From positions 4,112,501 through 4,176,500 of the forward strand of contig NC_074711.1 in assembly GCF_947242115.1 (NCBI RefSeq): 64,000 nucleotides of DNA, given 5' to 3'. Source of the stretch: Biomphalaria glabrata (Eukaryota > Mollusca > Gastropoda > Planorbidae). The notes below the pieces were generated by a model, which had not been told where the DNA came from, ran no database searches, and saw only the letters and a program-made list of their open reading frames with translations. The translations under genes were made by a program, and so were the position numbers. Positions 20,799 to 40,200 of the stretch are shown here, piece after piece. Position 1 is the first letter of the stretch, and every line of letters starts with the position of its first letter.

Positions 20799-20806
20799 TG
20801 ACGTCA
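20799..20806. promoter_or_regulatory. CRE palindrome upstream of ETF1
   Basis: TGACGTCA, the consensus CREB/ATF site, 292 bp upstream of the ETF1 start codon. I see no TATA box near the gene. Position and sequence fit a promoter element; function is an inference. Confidence 0.45.
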
Positions 20807-21064
20807 TTTCTTTCACATGGCTCATGCTAGGCAGTTGTATGACCAATGAAGGATGTTACACCATAGGTGGTAAATGCCATAAAAATTCATTCAGTCTTGG
20901 TTTTGTTTTATTTTCTAATTAAATTCAAGTGTGTGGAATAATCTCATAATATTTAAAGTTTCGTTCAAGAGAAAAATACAAGAAAATTGGCCCAGGTGAC
21001 CTAAATAAAAACACCCCAAATCTTAACTTCTAACCACGCCATACGGTTGTGCTGAAGTGACTAA

Positions 21065-28353
<7,289 letters not shown>

Positions 28354-29157
28354 AACATATGCTAGGGATGCAGGCCTTCTGTTTTTTTCTATACTTACTT
28401 CTTTCTCTATAAACACGTTGCTAATGGAATCCAGCCTTTAAAAGTTTGTAATAGTGGTAATTCATGATACCATACTAAAAAAAAGTCCTGTTTGAGATAG
28501 GGCCACACCGAGAAAGCTTACCACTGAGTAAATACCCATATAACGAATAAGTTATGTGAACATTGGAAAAAAAAACAAATCAGCACAGACAGCGCTGATT
28601 ATTAATCTGGACAAAGTTCTGGTCTGGACTTTCATAGACTTGCTTGTACAAATGTTAGTTTTGGTTAACACTATGTAAACAAGTTCATACTCTCCAGTTG
28701 GTTTCTTCACTTTTAGGTGTTTTCATGTCTTACTGAGCTTAAAACACACAAAGGCTTGTTTTGCCTTAAACCTGAGATACTTGCTTTGTTCCATCAGATA
28801 CCATGTAATGCAATGTAAAAAAAAAATGTAAACAAAAGTGAAATTTTGTTGATAATTAATCATTGATTGTTCATTATGTTGTTTCAGATGATGTCTTAAA
28901 TCAGTGAGTTTGTAGATATATTTTATTGTAAGAATGACTGTTGAAGAATTTAAAAGCATTTTCCATTTTGTTTTTTTTTTTTTAATTGCATTTTTTATGT
29001 CCATCTGTTAAATTCTTACCCAAATCTTAAAAAAACAACAACATAATGCTATTTATTGCAAAATAATTTATGCTGATTCACTTTTTAGTTTGTTTTTATT
29101 TGTATTTTGTCCCCTTATTTCTGTGGGTCTGTGGGTTGCCAGATAATCATGATGCAG

Positions 29158-29163
29158 AATAAA
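29158..29163 (+). terminator. ETF1 poly(A) signal
   Basis: AATAAA 805 bp past the ETF1 stop, followed by a GT/T-rich stretch. Best candidate 3' end before the convergent FAHD1 gene. Confidence 0.55.
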
Positions 29164-29353
29164 TTCATTTTGCAATGTCTGCTGTTTTCAATTTACTGGG
29201 ACATGGTTAGAAATATACTTGTTTTCTTTATCACTTGTTTTTAAGTAGCAGTAAATATCTGGAGAACCAAAGTGCTAGCATTTAAAACATAATGGAAGAG
29301 AAACAATTGTGATTAAATTATTTACAAGATACACATTTTTATTTTGGTTTAGT

Positions 29354-29359
29354 TTTATT
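29354..29359 (-). terminator. FAHD1 poly(A) signal
   Basis: AATAAA on the minus strand (TTTATT on plus) 300 bp past the FAHD1 stop; a second copy lies at 29338-29343. Confidence 0.5.
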
Positions 29360-29658
29360 ATCAAGCTCCTGTGTTTTTTCATTTCTTGTCTTATTGTGCT
29401 ACCCACTTTTCACTCCTATATCACAAAAAACAACAACACCAGATTAACTGTTACACCAGATTAACTGTTAATCTTAACTCTCTCACAAATAACATTAGAT
29501 GCTCTTGCATACAAAGTAACTTGAATTTACTAAAATCTGGTTAGTAAGTTGACTCCTTATTCCTGACATAATAGCTGCATTGAGTATCACACAAGGCACT
29601 TCATTGAATTGTCACTGATTATAAATAAATAATGGTGTTTTTTCTTCTTCTTGGGTAA

Positions 29659-31586
29659 CTACTTGTCCACTTTAAACTGCATGCTAATCAGATTTCCTAG
29701 TCCAGCCTGAATGATATCACCAGGTTTTAGTTTGGAAACACCAGAAGGTGTGCCAGTCAAAAGTAAATCTCCAGGTTCTAATGTAAAATACTGGCTAGCA
29801 TAGCTAACTAAATATTCCACTGAGAAAATCATATCTTTGGTGTTCCCTGCTTGTTTAGTCTCTCCATTGACTTTCAGCCACAGATCAATGTTATTTGGAT
29901 CTGGAATCTTTAAAGAAGCAAAGAAATGATTGAAGTACTGGTATTAAATAAAATAACTATTAAAAAAAAAGTTAAAAGTTACCTTCCAGACTTTGAGAAC
30001 AGATGAGCTCTTCTTTCTATTGCCTAAAGTTAAGTAAGGTGCCATGTGTGGGGAGGCGCAGTGGATGAGGGACAAACCACCTGACTTCTGAACCAACAGG
30101 TCCTAGGTTTGAGTTCAGATGAAGCCTCTGGGTCCACCCAGAATAATGGGTACGATAAAAGTAAAGGTGGTTGGTCATTGTTCTGGCTTTAAACGACCTA
30201 ACGATCATCTGCTCCATAGATCACAATGTCTGAATGAGAAACTTCAGATGTGTTAAGGTGTCTTTTCTCATTCTTCACCAGGATTCAAATTTGAGACCCC
30301 TTGGTTTGGAAGCCAAGAACTTACACTTCAGCCACCATGCCCCCCCCCCCCCCCCTATAGTATCAAGTACAAAAGTATGATTTCCTTATGTATTTACAAA
30401 TACCGGTACTAAAATAAGATAGTATCAATTCTAATTGTAAGAAAAAAAAATCTTACCATATTAAAACAAAATTGGAAAAAAACATTTTGTAAACTATGCA
30501 AAAGCATATGTTATAATCCCACCTTTTCTTTTTCAATGAATGCACTAACTGGGCAGGAGGTATCAAATCCTTTAGCTAAAGACCATGGATGTCCTTGTTT
30601 TTTGGCTTCGGACTGCCAGTCCCTAGCAGTCATGTCTAACCCTAGAGCATAGCCACCCACATAGTTCAAGGCCTCCTCTGGAGCTACCTGAATAGCTTTG
30701 CTGCCAATCACAACTCCAAGTTCTACTTCATGGTTCAAGTCATTACATCCTTGTGGGATCTAATATTGAAAGAAATAAGAAACAACTCATTATTAAAGCA
30801 GAATTCATTTAAAGCAAAGCTTCCCAAAATGTGTTCCGCAATGTCTGAATAGGTGTTCTATGAACTACTGGAATAATTGACTTGCAGGCCACCACGTGAA
30901 TTAACCTCTCTCAAAAAAAATTAAGCAAAGTGTTACACTAAGTATTCAGAATGTGCAAAGTGTTCTGTTAATTAAGGGAAAAGTTTGAGAAACACTGAGT
31001 TAAACTGTAATGGTATTATGGTTGTCTAATGTGCACTAAGTTGGTTTGTTACCCACTTATAGATATTTACTTGTTTACTAGAAACTTCCTATATAGGTAA
31101 AGAAAATATGCTCAAAGTAATCACCTTTATGGCTTGACCTTCAGAAATGTAAGCAGAAGTTGGCTTCAGGAAAAGTATTGGCTTGCTAGGTACTGGGTTC
31201 CCTAACTCTGCAGCATGTTCCCTGTCAAATTACATTAAATTTAGGAATAGTGACTTCTCTGTTGGCTTGTGGGTGTGATGGTATTACACTTGGTGTCATT
31301 CATGGTTATCTAGATTCAATAGTTAAGACAGAATCTTTCAGTACAGTATTGAAAGAGATGGAACTGGTGTACTGTGTGTATACATTGACCTTTCCAAGGA
31401 ATGGGGCTGGCAGTGCTTTGAGAAGAGTAATGGTGAGCAATGCAACATATATTATTTTGAGAGAGCATAGTAGCATACAATCTTACAATGCCATGCACGA
31501 CCAGGCAACCATTTTATTTACCTGTAATTTCGACCAACGCAGACTATTTTTTTGCCAAAGGTGCGAAACTGTGAGAGTTTTGACAT
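29659..31586 (-). CDS. FAHD1: FAH domain-containing protein 1 (acylpyruvase / oxaloacetate decarboxylase)
   Basis: Member of the fumarylacetoacetate hydrolase superfamily; the vertebrate enzyme is mitochondrial and hydrolyses acylpyruvates and decarboxylates oxaloacetate. Four GT-AG exons on minus: 31586-31522, 31221-31125, 30759-30523 and 29907-29659; 648 nt, 215 aa (human 221-224). The protein starts MSKLSQFRTFGKKIVCVGRN, then YREHAAELGNPVPSKPILFL. H24 and E27 (HAAE) match the family's lid dyad; HEVELGVVIG supplies E65 and E67, and LDMTARDWQ supplies D96, the Mg2+-binding triad. Later segments GGYALGLDMTARDWQSEAKK, WSLAKGFDTSCPVSAF and GDLLLTGTPSGVSKLKPGD are all intact. The ATG at 31586 is chosen because it precedes the conserved GKKIVCVGRNY by eleven residues; a short basic/hydroxylated start is present but a mitochondrial presequence is not obvious. 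Convergent with ETF1, divergent from FRA10AC1. Confidence 0.96.
30049..30245 (+). mobile_element. SINE A copy, diverged, in FAHD1 intron 3
   Basis: GGAGGCGCAGTGGATGAGGG head, GGTTTGAGTTCAGATGAAG, CCACCCAGAATAATGGGTAC, GTAAAGGTGGTTGGTCATTG and tail AATGTCTGAATGAGAAACTT. Confidence 0.75.
30268..30342 (-). mobile_element. SINE A head fragment
   Basis: CACCAGGATTCAAATTTGAG, GGAAGCCAAGAACTTAC and GCCACCATGCC are the reverse strand of the SINE A head. It is in inverted orientation to the copy 20 bp away and is followed by a C-run (30342-30354). Confidence 0.7.
30815..30997. mobile_element. hAT-type MITE (TTTCTCAAAC ends)
   Basis: Right end, read inward, CAGTGTTTCTCAAACTTTTC; left end CAAAGCTTCCCAAAATG is its diverged partner. 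Flanks ATTTAAAG and AGTTAAAC agree at 6 of 8 positions. A second copy lies at 58852-59027 with the shared core GGCCACCACGTGAATTAACC. Confidence 0.75.
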
Positions 31587-33370
31587 GGCTATGGTCACTG
31601 GTGCGATACTGATGATATATCTCTAGATTTATTATACCGGTACTATGATCGAATCATAATGTTTTGACACCGCTTCGTACACAACTGTGCTGACACACCA
31701 TGGCATTGAACGATCATGATCTTTGACCCGGCCAGATTTTGTTTACGGTCTTTCGCCTAAATAAACCAAATATAAAGATTAATACATCATGCACCGGCAT
31801 TATCTACTCTGCCACTGCCATTACCTGAGTCTAGATCTAGAATTCTAGATTTGTAGATCTAGGTGGGTTTATCATTTAAAGGGAGATGAATAAATACAAT
31901 AAGACTAGATTTCTAGACTATAATATCTAGATCTACATTTAGCCTTTATTCCATTTTTTTTATTTGCTAGCGTTAAAAATATTTTCAATTAATAGTTGGC
32001 AATTTAATTTAAGAATAGCCTCCCATTAATAAAGTAAACAAACAAGTTTAAAATCCCTACATTTTTACACGCAACACTAACTGTGACACAGAATCTAAAA
32101 TCTAAGTCTATAGTCTTAGGTATAGTTCTAGACTAGAGGTCTAGTGTCTGCACAGATCTACAATTAGATCTATAATCTTTATATATAATATATAGATCTA
32201 TATGGCTATATAGTATATATATGGTAGATTCTTATATAATTAATTTTATTAATATATTAATATTATAAGTTAATATAACATTGGTTAGGCCAATAATAGA
32301 ATAATATGCATCCTCCGTTTGGACCCCTCAACTCAAGAAATTAGAAAACATTTAAGAAACTGGAAATTTTTAGCTAATTATTCATGTCACTACTATTGGA
32401 AAAATGAAAAATAACCACTGTGGACAAGTCAACAACTCTAGACTCTAGATCTAGAATGACTAGATTAGATCTTGGAAATATTTTATAATCCAAAGTAAAA
32501 ATAAAATGTAAAATATTTATTCATATTTCCAAATAATTTATATGTAAACTTTTTAAAAACACATAAAATGATTGTCTATCCCATATCATTACCATCCAAC
32601 ATTGAGACCCCACTCTTTAAAAAAATCTTTCTCTGTAAAAACCATTGAAAGAAGGCAATTTTGGATGTTAGCAATTAAAAAAGATGAAAAAAACAATTTT
32701 AAAGCACCAACATTGCCAGCGTTGATCCAAGCACTATAGCTGGGTAAAATCAACGATGGGAGTGTTGTTATGGAGTCAAAGAATAAAGGACAAAATCAAG
32801 CAGCAGCTTCCCATAATCAGGTCGGAAGATTCAGAGTACCAGTGCTGATGTTCTTCATACACTTATTTTTCTAAATGGTTATTTTGTGCTTAGTTTCCAG
32901 TTCAGGCAAAGTGTGCAGCTTTAAAGGACATGGTCATCATTATCTGGAGACACTCCACAAATGCTTGTTTTGCTAGATCCATTATTCAGCTTCTGGAACA
33001 TGCATTGTCTCATTCAGTTGTGACCTGTTTGGAGTTGAAAATGTATTCATTAATCATTTCAGGATATCTTATAATATGCATAATTTCCCAGAAGTTTGGG
33101 TTTGAACTGGTTCATTTTTGGGTTAACTATTTTTTATAATTATTTTCATCTTTTCTGGATAGAGAAGTATTATTGACTACTTGATTTTCTTTCTCCTTTA
33201 TTTGGCCAGCAAGGAAAAATGCAACAGAAATAGGGTATATTTACTGTGCTTGACAAAAGTAGAAAGCCCAAGATGTATTTGGCTATTGAGGTAGAAAAAA
33301 AATCAATGCTGATGGGAAAACTGAGACTAAGTCCTAATGCACCACCTCCTCTTGATTTTCCTGATTTTTC
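31587..33370. other. FAHD1-FRA10AC1 divergent intergenic region
   Basis: Probably holds both promoters and the missing first FRA10AC1 exon. Contains CTAG-rich patches (31840-31940, 32095-32215). No CpG-rich segment or TATA box that I can assign. Confidence 0.45.
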
Positions 33371-33371
33371 A

Positions 33372-33500
33372 TGTGGCATAGTTTCTGGACTGTCGAATCG
33401 TCTTGATCTGCTCAGGTTTGAAAATTTTGCACATGGGCTTGGATGTAATAGTCTTCAATTCTAAAGGAATGTTTGAAATGTGTAAACAAATAGAAAACTA
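33372..33500 (+). mobile_element. SINE B, old copy
   Basis: TCTGGACTGTCGAATCG, CAGGTTTGAAAATTTTG, GGCTTGGATGTAATAGTCTT and CAATTCTAAAGGAATGTTTG follow the SINE B order with many differences. Confidence 0.5.
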
Positions 33501-33888
33501 TTTAAAAAAAAACGGTAATTGCTGAAGCCCATACCATAACTAGATAAATAAATCATGTGGGCTAGATTTTAATTTTAAATAAAAAATGATATAATGTTTA
33601 CTATTACAACTTTTTTTTTGCAGAATTTAAATATGTCAATAACTAAAATTTGAAAAACTATCAGAGTTTCCCTTTAATATGCAAGATTCTCAGGAGAAAA
33701 TGGATTTATAAGATTCTGTGACACTTTGGTCTATGCCAGCCTAAATCTCCATTAACCCATCAAGTGCTTAAAGCAAAAGCTTCAAAATGGCAGAATGGAT
33801 AGATTTCTCTGAGGTACACTTAAGATTCAGATTAATTAAAACTAGGCTGAAAAAGGTCTAGTTTTTAGACACTAGATTTTTAAAAAAA

Positions 33889-34107
33889 TTAGACTTAATA
33901 AGCATAGTTTCTAGACACTAGACTTAAGTCAATTATATTATTACAATATATGTATTGTATTTTAGACTTGATAAGCATAGTTTCTAGACACTAGTCTTAA
34001 GTCAATTATATTATTACAATATGTATAGTATTTTAATTAGACTTAATAAGCATAGTTTCTAGACACTAAACTTAAGTCTATTATATTATTACAATATGTA
34101 TTGTAAA
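33889..34107. repeat. tandem repeat, about 74 bp x 3
   Basis: Units starting near 33891, 33964 and 34039, each TTAGACTTRATAAGCATAGT, TTCTAGACACTA, CTTAAGTCAATTATATTATT, ACAATATGTAT. The last unit ends about 115 bp before the FRA10AC1 exon. Confidence 0.85.
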
Positions 34108-34222
34108 CCAATTAACCAACGGCACTCTCCTCACAATTTCTGAACATTTTATTTTTAAATCCTTAATAAATTGTACTGAATTAGTGTAATAATTATTAAT
34201 ATTTAAACTGTTTCAATTTTAG

Positions 34223-37200
34223 GTTCCAAAGGAGAGGGAATATGATTCAGCATTTGAATCTGATGCTGAGGTTACTGCCAGAAAGTAAGCTTTTTATCAC
34301 AAATATAAATAAGTTCTATTTTAACATGCTAGTTTTTAGAACACAGATTATGTCACCAATAGAGAAGTCCTTTCCTGCATTGACTCCCTCTCCCGAGTGT
34401 AGTGGTGACTGAATGTCAAATGAGATTTGCAGGACATATGCATACACAAGATGAAACACATTTACTAAAGTCAGCCATAGCATGGAAGCTGGAAAGAAGA
34501 AAGCAAAAACAAGGCCATACACTTCTAACATGGTAGCACACCTTCTTAAAAGACCTAAAATTTGTGGGTACCAGTTGGGAAGAGGTCTATGACCGATCTA
34601 TGTGGAGAGAACTTGCCCCCTTCCCTTGTGCTGAAAAATGCAGAAGGACCTAAGTCAGTAAGGACAGAAGATGTTCAGTGTTAGTGTCACTATTTAACTA
34701 TACAAGAGCCACATTTACCTTTTTTTAAATGTAAATATTCTTAGTTAGGCTAATCAAGAGCTAAGAATATGCACTTCTTAAATGTTGATGTAGTTATGGG
34801 ATGCAGGTTGAATTAAAAAAATAATAATTTAACTGTCAAGACTTTGGTTACTTTTAAATTTGAGTAGCTAAAAAAATTGATCACATTTACGAGTCTAAAC
34901 AAGAATGCCCTGTTATATATTTAAGATAAAAATAAAGAGAAATGAACTGGATCATGAAAAGTGCTTAGATATCACACTTCAATCTGATCAACCGGTATAT
35001 CAACATGCACAAAATATCAACATGCACAATATCATCATGAAAAAAATTGTTTTAGGTTAAGAAGTGAAAACATTCTCAGAGCCTTGTTTTTTGTTTTCTA
35101 TCGTCTCAGACTATATATCTATACTATGTTTTTTTTTAAATAGAAAAACTGAGATCATAATAATTCTATTTGTTACAGACAAAACTTGACAAACTTACTT
35201 CCTGGAAAGAAAAAGCATGACAAAGTTGCTAACAAGCGTCAGCTGGAGGAAGAGCTCATCAAGTACGTTACGGATGCTTTATTGCAACCTGATGCATTGA
35301 CAAAGTTTTGTTTTATCACACTAGTTTAAGATTTGTGAAGAATTTGAATATAAATCGATGGCTAATATAAAACTGGTTACTATACAGGATTTACATAGTG
35401 TTAGGTTATTGTGATTCATAATGAATGAAACATTTCTACTATGTAGGGAAGAAGGAAAAGCGTACAGATCTAAAGCTGTAGCACTTGATGCTGTATCCTT
35501 TGTTATCAAAAAACGTACTTTTGTTTTCATAATGACTTGCATAACTGGATTTAGTTCTTTTATGCGAACCACTCCTTTCAAAGTTTTAAAAACCTTTTCT
35601 TTGTAATACTTTCTTAATGTTGCACAGTAACTACAGATTCTTGAAATATTTGCTTCTTGCAAAATGTATTGTAACTATAGATTGGGTCCTTTTAGGAAAA
35701 CCAATGACTTGGCAGAATTTATTAATTTAAGTCATTAGCATGCATGACTAGATTGACCTAGAGACACTCAAAGGACCTTATCATTTTCTTTTTTGAAGTA
35801 ACGTCTGTATTTTATAAGTTAGAACTTTACTTAAAATATTTGTACATGCATGACTAGATTGACCTAGAGGCACTCATAGGACCTTATCATTTTCTTTTTT
35901 GAAGTAACGTCTGTATTTTATAAGTTAGAACTTTATTTAAAATATTTGTAAAGTCTTTATGTATATGTATATATGTATCTGAGCTGTTCAAGGTAAAAGT
36001 AGACATATATTGTTGAACATTCACTTTGCGTGCACAAAAAAGTGTGGCACATTTAGATTTGCTATACATTTAGTAAAACTGAAATCAAATTATCTTTGCT
36101 AAATATTATTTTTTTTATACCTTACTGTACTTATTACAGTCTTTATATTTTAAATACTAAATGAAGATTATTATTTCTATTTCCAAGTTTAATGTGTGAA
36201 TAGTTAACATTTTTTTAGGCTGACATTTGATAGCTTCATCTGATGGGCAGATTATGTGTGCCATTGTTTTTGTATATTAAATCCTTACCTCACACGAGTA
36301 CTCTCGCCACAAAGAGTTCATCAACAATTACCTACTGTACTATGGTGGATCATTGAAAGAATTCAAAAGGGATACGTAAGTATTGTTAGTCTTTTACTGT
36401 TACTCCCTATTAATATCTCTCTGTCTTTCAACCCTAGACAATGTCTCTGTTCTCTTATTAGAGCACTACATACTACTGTAGAAATCATTTTTATTTATCT
36501 ATATTATGGAACACTAGTCAAACCATGACATAGTTAATTATTTTTCATAATGTTAAATATATTTTTTCCAATATGGGGTATATTTCAATGTAAATACTAC
36601 TTTGTAATGCAATAACTAAGTACCAGGTGACCAGATAGGACAAATGACCATAAGAAGATCTCATTGGATGGACAGTAAAAGTATGAACTATCGTTAGAGA
36701 GTATGTTATAGTGGAAGCTGGGATGCCAGACCTTGAAGTATTTTTCTACTAGGGGGAAAGTATTAAACGTGATGTCAAAATAGCAACTTTTCATTTGTGA
36801 ATTGAACTTGTCCATATGTATGATAGCTCTTAATAATACCTTGAACACTGACCAAAACAAGGTTCTTTCTAACCTCTCAGTTATATGATGTTCATATAAT
36901 CTCTCTTTTCAGGTCTAAAGATAAGACTGATGCTGATGTCATTCGAGAGAATCATCAGTTTTTATGGGATGAAACAGACGACAGTCTGTCTTGGTAAGTG
37001 ATGTGAATTTTTCAAATTTGTGTTGCCAACTTTTGTATTTGAGAAACAGTTCATAAAAAAAAACATTTTGTAGTATTCCTATAGCAAATCAAACTGATTT
37101 ATCTTATTTTTCAACTACTCTTTTAGGGAAAAGAAACTGGCTAAGCGCTACTATGATAAACTATTCAAGGAGTATTGTATTGCAGATTTAAGTCGTTACA

Positions 37201-40200
37201 AAGAAAACAAAGTAAGTCTGTCTACGGTATTTACAAAAATGTTAATAGCTATAATCTCTAAATATTTCCCTACCAGAAGTATATTCTACATCTCTAAATA
37301 TCTATCTCACGAGAAATATAATCTATTATTTTGTGTATTGGTACTTGTAGTCACTGTCATTGAATTCTTAAATTGGATTGTCCTGATCAAAATTTGTAAG
37401 TCTAAACATTAACAGTGGTAAATCAACAAGTCTGGGTCTATCAAAGATTAGATGAAGCAGCAAAATATTTAGAACTTTAATAAAACAATGAAACTGTAAA
37501 ATAATAATCCCTGCCAGATAATCAAGCCCCCAATTACTAAAATTCAAACAAACTGCATAGAACCAACCACATCACTGGCCCAAGGGCATTCACTCCACTC
37601 TCCTGCAAAGACAAACCAATCTAATAAACATAGAATTCTTTCCATCTTAAAACCCAATTTCAGTCAACTATTACACTTCTACAGTCATCTTACCCAGGCT
37701 CTTCCTTCTGCCTAGTAAAAGACATCCACTTTAGCAAAATTAGAAGACAAAGCATTCCACTCTTTCATGCTGAGTTCTAAGTTTTCTGAGGTTGGCTAAA
37801 GATAATGCACAATGCATGTCTCATAGTGGTTCTAAATCATTTTGCCTTTTGTTACCTTACTGTATTGAGGAGCTCCTATTTGCTGCTTTCCTCATGTAAT
37901 GGTGGCTTGGTCAAAAAAAGGATGATGCTGTGATGTTTTTTCTTGGTTAGGTGTGATTTACTTGACTTAGGTGTGATTTACTTGACTCTATCCATTGACT
38001 CCCAGTGGAGCTTAGGGCATCAGCTGTACTTCGCCATTGGACTCTGTTCTTGGCAACTTTCCTCAGTTTTGTCCGTGTCCATCCTGCCATCTTTGCTTCT
38101 TGGTCTACCGATCGCCACCATGTTTGATTTGGTCTCCCAGCCTTTCTTTTCCCCTGTGGGTTCCAGTCTAGAGCCAGTCTGGCAATGTTGTCTGCTGCTC
38201 TTCGTATTGTGTGCCCAATCCACTCCTATTGGCACTGTTTCATTTCTTGTTCTGTTTGTGTTTGCTGAGTTGGGCCATTTGAGATTTTGTTTGGCCATCT
38301 GGCACCAATTATCTGTTACTTTGTTAGGTGAAGTGGTGGTTAAGTAAAAAGCAACTGAGGCTTGGTGTATTAGTGATTATGACAAACTGAACCATGGTCA
38401 TAAAAGTATTACTTTTCAGTTTGATAGCAGCTTTTCAGAAACTCTGAATTGATTGGTTCATTACATATAGAAAGTTTGTGTTATAAATTGTTCTGATTTG
38501 TCAATTTTATGATAAGCTTTGGCTAAACAAATATTACCTGGCTTATACAGAGTAATCTAGAGTTACCTTTTCAGGGGCAGATGATGTAAAGGTGATCTAT
38601 TTCTTTGGCTGACAGTTAATGAGGGTGTCATGTGGCCAGCACAATGACCAACCACCTTTACTTTTCCCCAACTTGTATCAAGTTCCCATTAGATCTGGGT
38701 GGACTCAGAGGTTCCTTAAAGATACCGAAATAAAAAAAATCCCAGTCTTCATCAGGATTTGAACCAGGGGCTTCTTGGTTCAGAAGCCGAGCGCTTTACC
38801 AGTCAGCTACCACTTCTGGCTAATAAAATCTTATGAAAACTAACTAGCATTGAGAAAAAAATTGGGCTGTTCATTAATGCCTGTTTTTTTTTTAAAATAA
38901 TTTCCTCTTATGTTTATTGCCTTGGTAGTCTAAGAATAATCAACAATTCGGTGACTTATCTAGTTGTCTTTTTTTTTTTTGGTAGATTGGAATGAGATGG
39001 AGAACAGAAAAGGAAGTTATTGAAGGAAAAGGTAGACCACTCTTTGCCAGCAACATATATGTTGTACCGGTATTAATTTAAAAGAAATTCAGTAGTCCAA
39101 AATATAATTTTATAAGTCATAAAATTAGAATTGAAAATTGATTTGTGCTTCAAATCTTTATAAAAATGTCTGAAGTGAATTCATCAAAATTTCTTAATGA
39201 AAATATAATATCAATACATTAAATCTTAACTTTTTTTTAAAGGTTAATTTAGTGACATATCAGCTCTTATTAATCAATTAATAGAAGTGAGATTATTTAA
39301 ATATTTATTCTAACTAATGTTATAACTTACTGTTTTTAGGTCAATTCACTTGTGGGAATAAAAAATGCAATGAAAATGAAGAAGGTGGAGGTCTAAAAAG
39401 TTGGGAAGTGAATTTTGGTTACCTGGAGTCAGGTGTGAAAAAAAATGCTCTAGTAAAGCTGCGCCTTTGTCCAGACTGTTCCTACAAACTTAATTACAGG
39501 AAAAAGTGAGTTGTTTTTAATTAATCATATCCTCTGGGCTGTATGGGGTTCTGTAGGAAGATTAGTACCTTTGTCAACAGGGCTGTCGGGCTAATTGACA
39601 TTGGGCTCCACACAGAGCCCAGCCCTCACCTGTGGCTTAAATAGTTGTCAGCTTGCGATAATTGCCACACCCTTTCAAACCAGGAAAGCCAAAGCTAACT
39701 TTGTCTCAGTCCGGCGTCACTTAGCAAACAGCGTGGGACATTCGGAGCACAGTGGAGCACACTGGTTATCCACTGCACTCCAAATCAGCTCCAGTTGACT
39801 GGATCCATTTCTGTTACAGGAATTAGCTGATATGGGGCAAGAGTGAGTCAATTCAGCGCTAATCTCCCTTACTTTAAAAAATGTTCATCATACAAGCCAC
39901 ATTCTCGTCGGCTTTTTAAAGCAAGGATTGGACTATATAGCCACCTTTTAGCTCATGAGTTCATAGGAAATAAGACATGTGCTCATCCTTGACTACAAAG
40001 GAGGAGTTATATATATATATATGATGTGTTTTTTTTTCTCTATTATAAAAATTGAGCTAGCCAAGTTATTGAATTCAAAGAGCTAGAAATGTCTGTAAAG
40101 TGGGAACAAAAAACAGTTGACGTAGCTCAACGTCATGATTAGTGAGATATTGCTGAAGCAGACATGTTTGTTTTTAATGGGATTTAAAAAAAAAAGACGC

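Noticed and set aside
31250-31612. 120-codon plus-strand frame
   Set aside because: It lies opposite FAHD1 exon 1 and intron 1, where the minus strand encodes conserved FAHD1 sequence.
37943-38347. 134-codon plus-strand frame as a gene
   Set aside because: The opposite strand carries an RTE-like LINE fragment; the frame is its antisense shadow.
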